Shown here piece after piece: positions 59,839 through 64,000 of a stretch of DNA of 64,000 bases (positions are counted from its first letter, which is position 1; every line of letters begins with the position of its first letter). Both the position numbers and the translations under genes were made by a program. The stretch comes from Xestospongia bergquistia (taxonomy: Eukaryota > Porifera > Demospongiae > Haplosclerida > Petrosiidae): contig OZ014423.1 in assembly GCA_963965975.1 (NCBI GenBank), forward strand, positions 3,746,301 to 3,810,300. The letters run 5' to 3'. Below the pieces are notes generated by a model. The model was not told the origin of the DNA, made no database searches, and was given only the letters and a program-made list of their open reading frames with translations.

Positions 59839-60540
59839 TGGTTCCAATCTTTGTATTGGACTGATATTATCCATTCCTACTTCATTTTTGGAAAACGTTT
59901 TTATTTGCTTGTATATCTATGAATATACACAGCCTGGATATCATTTAATTGTACAATCAGAAAACACTCAAAAGTCAAACATCTATCATTAGTACTAGTT
60001 AACACTATGATAATTTAAATATTAACATGTTTCTGTAAAAAATTCCATTAAATTAAAATAAGAAACAAATAGAAAATCATATGAAAAAATTTGAATTTAA
60101 TTAAATTGATTATATAAGAAATGAAACACTTTTTGCTTAATTGAAGATATCAAAGAAACTATAAAGTGATTATTGTGCATGCTAGATGTCAAATATAGAT
60201 ACACATGTACATGTACAGGAACTATTAACATACATGCTAACTTTACTAGGTATTAAATGAAAGTATATAGTAATAAGAAAATAATGAAAACAAAATAAGA
60301 CTAATAATATAAAATAATATAATAATATAAAATATAAAATAAGACTAATATAAGTAGGTGGGGCTTCAGTGACAAAGGGGAAGCAACAATACATGTGACC
60401 TGATGAAGTTAGTTATTTACAAATAAACAGATCAAAGTCAGTCATATCAAAAGGGGGTGTGGTCTGATTGGGATGTTTTTAGATGTCTGGTATACCAAAA
60501 CTTTGAGAGCTTTCAGTTAGGACACTCAAAGAAATATGTG

Positions 60541-60810
60541 TGCAATAACTCTCTCTTCCTAATATTCAGGGTAAATACACAATACCCAATTTTACAGTTG
60601 CTACAACAACACTCCTATGCATAGAATAGTTATAAAAATGAGTATTACAGACAATTTCAAACCTTAAGTTACCAGCAATAACTCTTTCTTCCTAATATTC
60701 AGGGTAAAGACACAACATCCAATTTTACGGTTGCCACGACAACACTCCTATGCATAGAATAGTTATAGAATGATTATTATAGACAATTTTAAATCTTACA
60801 TTACCAGGAA
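60541..60810 (-). repeat. Two outlying 133-bp units
   Basis: Two copies of the 133-bp unit stand 3.4 kb from the main array, in the same orientation. The second keeps the donor-like site and AACACTCCTATGCATAGAAT; the first has a 4-nt-longer core. A third, decayed unit may follow to about 60.88 kb. Confidence 0.85.
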
Positions 60811-60879
60811 AAACTGTCTCTATATTCAGCTATTTCTGGAAAGAGATATTCCACCTACTTTTATAATTGCCACAATTGC

Positions 60880-63700
60880 ACTGCTACATAATATAGACAA
60901 TTAAACTATATAAAAAATGTAGAAAATGTAATAATAGTAATAAACACAGTATAACAACATACTTTACATGATAATTACATACTTCATTAACATTAACTTA
61001 ATCCAATGTTAAATATGTTGTATGACTACTTGAAATAAACTACATTCACATTCAAACTGACATATCAGTTCAACATATCACTCTAGACAGATTATACTAA
61101 TAAAATGATTAGATCAAAATAACTTGTGACTACTTTTGATGTTCAATTTTGTTTATATTACACTTACCTTAAAGTTTTTATTTGTATCAACTAAGTCTAT
61201 ACATTCTATTCTCTTCTATGTCCAGTATATGAGGTAAATAGATCAGATCTAGAGACACTGGGAGCACTAATACCAGTAGCTTTGTAGCTATGAGGCATGT
61301 TCAATTTTTAACCCTTCTGTGTCAATTTTAATAATACGATGTATATGTAAGATTTAAAATGTAAAATGAAAGTAAGAATGATGGAAAGCCATTCCTTGTA
61401 CTATTTTGAGTCATTATTTCCTCCTGGCATAACTAATATAGTATACAATTACTATGCTAGCAGTGTTATTCAATGTATTCTGAATTGTCTTGTTATTCAG
61501 TCAATTATGCAATGTTAGAAGAAATAAATTAAGAACACAGGATATGTGAACAACAAAGGAAGTCAGATAAAATAACATATATTATAATAACAACTGTACA
61601 ATACAAAGAATATAAAACCAATACATTCAACAATGTCATTAACATTTCACTTATTCTCATAATAATTATATCTTTATACATTATGTACTCAGTACAAATA
61701 CAACATTTCATCAACAGCTATATCCTCTGATGTCATTGTTCAAAACCTACAAAGTAAGATAATAAAAAACACTAAATGTTACAACAGTGACTCATTAATC
61801 ATTTTGTCCTAGTCAATATCAGGATACTCTGAGTATTTTGTTTATTTTGTGGATAAACTAACACAACTATCATCAAGATCAGTAACTTAATTATACATAT
61901 CACAATATTATTATATTACATTACATTATAATGATAGAATTACAACAGACTCACAAGAGTGGTCAATTATTTATCAGTTGGGAGGTATTATACATGTTTT
62001 ATTAGTTCTAAACATTATCACACTCAATGGTTCTACATTAATGACAGTTCTGTATTTATACTATCAATAATAGTCTCCATAAGATATTGCTGCTATAATT
62101 AGAAGTGATTCCAATAAGTGCAGTTATAGTCACATAACAAGACCCATTCATGTTGTTTTTATAAATTATATGAAGGTATACATGAGGAGAGGACTAACAT
62201 AGTAATTAAACCATGGCCATTTCAATAAGTGAATCAACTACTGCATTGCTTTGAAATATTTGATGTCTATCCATAGCAATCTATCTTTCAGATGAGGTAA
62301 TCAAGTATATATGTGTGAATAAGTTAATAACTAGTATTAAACATAAACATTTTAGGTGATACATTCATATATGGATATTGTCTACTATGAAGCATCAAAT
62401 GTATTATAAACTTATAATTTAAATTGAGGTTCCATATTTTTATATAGAAAGGAAAAAAGTCCTTAATTTAGGTTCCAAGTTTTTTGCAAAATTTTACATT
62501 ATCAAGCAGTGTCATTGTGGTATCATCAGGTTAATCGAAGACTTGTTATATAACACATAAATATCACATTTAGGTCAATATAATGGAGTATGATGTATTA
62601 AATGTGTGTCATAAATCATAGAAACTGTCATTAGACATTACTGGTACTATCTGTTAGTTAGTATTCATATCTACAAAACGATGTTATCATAAAGGCAACA
62701 GATCTTAATAAGAAACATGTAGAATACTTTGATTCATACAAAGGCTCAATTCAATCTTAGTGGACAAAATATAGAAAATACAAATGAATTAATTCTACAT
62801 GTGCAAACAGATCATTTATAGAGTCTTGTTGTAAAGACCAGAACTTGTCTGTGCTAAAATGTGACAGTGGTAATACATTCATAGAACAGTGAGTAGTGAA
62901 GACCATATAATGGGTTAATTAATTCCTGCCAGTAATAATATGAAAGTTTTGCAATTTGACTTAAAAATGTTTGGCAATAATTGAAAATTCAAACACTTGA
63001 AAATTCTCCCACTGTATGATATAAAACAAAAACTTGTTTATACAGAACTTGTTTGAAATACTACAAACAAGTATATATATTTATTACAAAACAAGACATT
63101 TCACATCTTGTAGGGTAATATGTGAGTTATTATAAAAATACCTGATAGAGGAGCTACTTAACAGTCAATTATCATAAGTACCATGTACACTCCTATTAAT
63201 GATAAGTTCCTTAGACATTATAATGTGAGACAAAGGCTGCTAAACTCTCCAATCCTAGAAGGCTTTGGTTATCAACCATTTTGCTAAAAGTCTACATGTT
63301 CCCTCTACTACTGAAGATATAACATCCAAGTTATTAAACCAAAAACAATCTATTAATATCAATACATCAATTACAAACTCAGGTATCATATTAGAAAACA
63401 AATAAAATAATTAATGAATACTAATATAGGAAATAAAACTTTATCTCTACAAAAGAAGTCACTTTCATTGAAAAAAATATTACAACTACAATAACTTCTG
63501 AAGTTATTTAAGTTGCAATTTTTTTCAGTAGCTGTCTCCACCCCTGCTTTAGGTTAGAATTCTTTCATTGACAGAACTGAAAGCAACAACAACAAGTTGA
63601 CTAGCCTTCACTTTCAGGTCAAAGTGCAATAATAACAATGACAGACAACAATTAATCATGTAAACAATTAAAGCACCTCTCACTTATAAGTAAATCAAAT
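60880..63700. other. AT-rich single-copy DNA without a supported gene
   Basis: No frame longer than about 60 codons with coding character, no tandem repeat and no transposon ends were recognised. A short open stretch MTSEDIAVDEMLYLY on the minus strand at about 61.7 kb follows a TTTGTAG site, but is too little to call. Confidence 0.4.
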
Positions 63701-63714
63701 GTTAACAACCTTAC

Positions 63715-63808
63715 CTCTTTTTTATAGCAATACCTATGCACATAAGAGCACTCTGTCCAAACACATTCATGACAATCATGGTACTGATATCCAGACTGTT
63801 AGCATCAC
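63715..63808 (-). CDS. Exon candidate, unknown protein
   Basis: On the minus strand, CATTTACTACAG opens a 94-nt segment that ends at a strong AAAGAG|GTAAGG donor. It is open in the frame with phase-1 entry and phase-2 exit: GDANSLDISTMIVMNVFGQS, then ALMCIGIAIKK. It has good splice sites on both sides and a hydrophobic helix-like second half. Family not recognised. It would be the most 5' exon seen for any minus-strand gene in this part of the window. Confidence 0.45.
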
Positions 63809-64000
63809 CTGTAGTAAATGTGATGAAAGGCAAAAAGTACTAGTCCACTTAAAATAACATTATTATTACATACTTTATGTGAAAAGGTTTACAACACTAC
63901 AAAAATTATTTGCCATCTACAAGTCAGCCATCAGGTAAATATAGAGGTAAAAACTATTGAGTTTGATAACATGGAATCATACATGTAGCGGAAGGAGGAC

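Overview
This window is AT-rich metazoan nuclear DNA, probably from an early-branching animal such as a sponge or cnidarian. The placement is inferred from the mix of transposons (intron-bearing piggyBac and tnp2 types, a Penelope-like element with a C-terminal GIY-YIG nuclease, hAT, LTR), a Death-domain remnant and very short introns. No intact ordinary host gene is visible from end to end. Most of the sequence is tandem repeats and decayed transposons, with short exon-like islands between them.

Layout. 0-2.1 kb: a 142-bp satellite. 2.6-5.0 kb: a decayed piggyBac gene and a second piggyBac scrap. 5.8-7.6 kb: a broken helical-protein gene on the minus strand. 7.7-10.1 kb: degenerate telomere-like DNA and two related LTR-retrotransposon 3' ends, one with the tail of pol. 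10.4-14.3 kb: a tandem array on the minus strand, interrupted by two copies of a long-TIR Mutator-like element. 14.6-15.7 kb and 18.8-37.1 kb: a very large tandem array on the plus strand, holding more of those elements, a RecQ-like helicase fragment and a perfect 124-bp-arm palindrome. 16.0-18.3 kb: a better preserved but broken piggyBac gene. 37-47.7 kb: mostly single-copy DNA with exon candidates, an hAT MITE with a clean 8-bp target duplication, and a tnp2 transposase pseudogene split around a Death-domain remnant. 47.7-57.1 kb: a 133-bp tandem array with a Penelope-like element inserted in it. 57-64 kb: single-copy DNA with a few splice-bounded exon candidates, a 215-bp TA tract and two outlying 133-bp units.

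The most unusual feature is that three unrelated arrays have units that look like an exon plus an intron. The clearest is the 133-bp array. Read on the minus strand, each unit is a 75-nt segment (25 codons, mostly open, Cys-rich) between an AG acceptor and a GTAAGT donor, followed by a 58-nt intron-like spacer. TA microsatellite expansions and the Penelope insertion fall in the spacer. The arrays at 10.4-14.3 kb (59-nt core, minus) and 14.6-37.1 kb (about 104-nt core, plus) have the same logic, but their core lengths are not multiples of three. This could be a huge run of duplicated exons, or satellites seeded from an exon with its splice sites. RNA evidence would decide.

All family assignments come from reading motifs by eye; no search was run.
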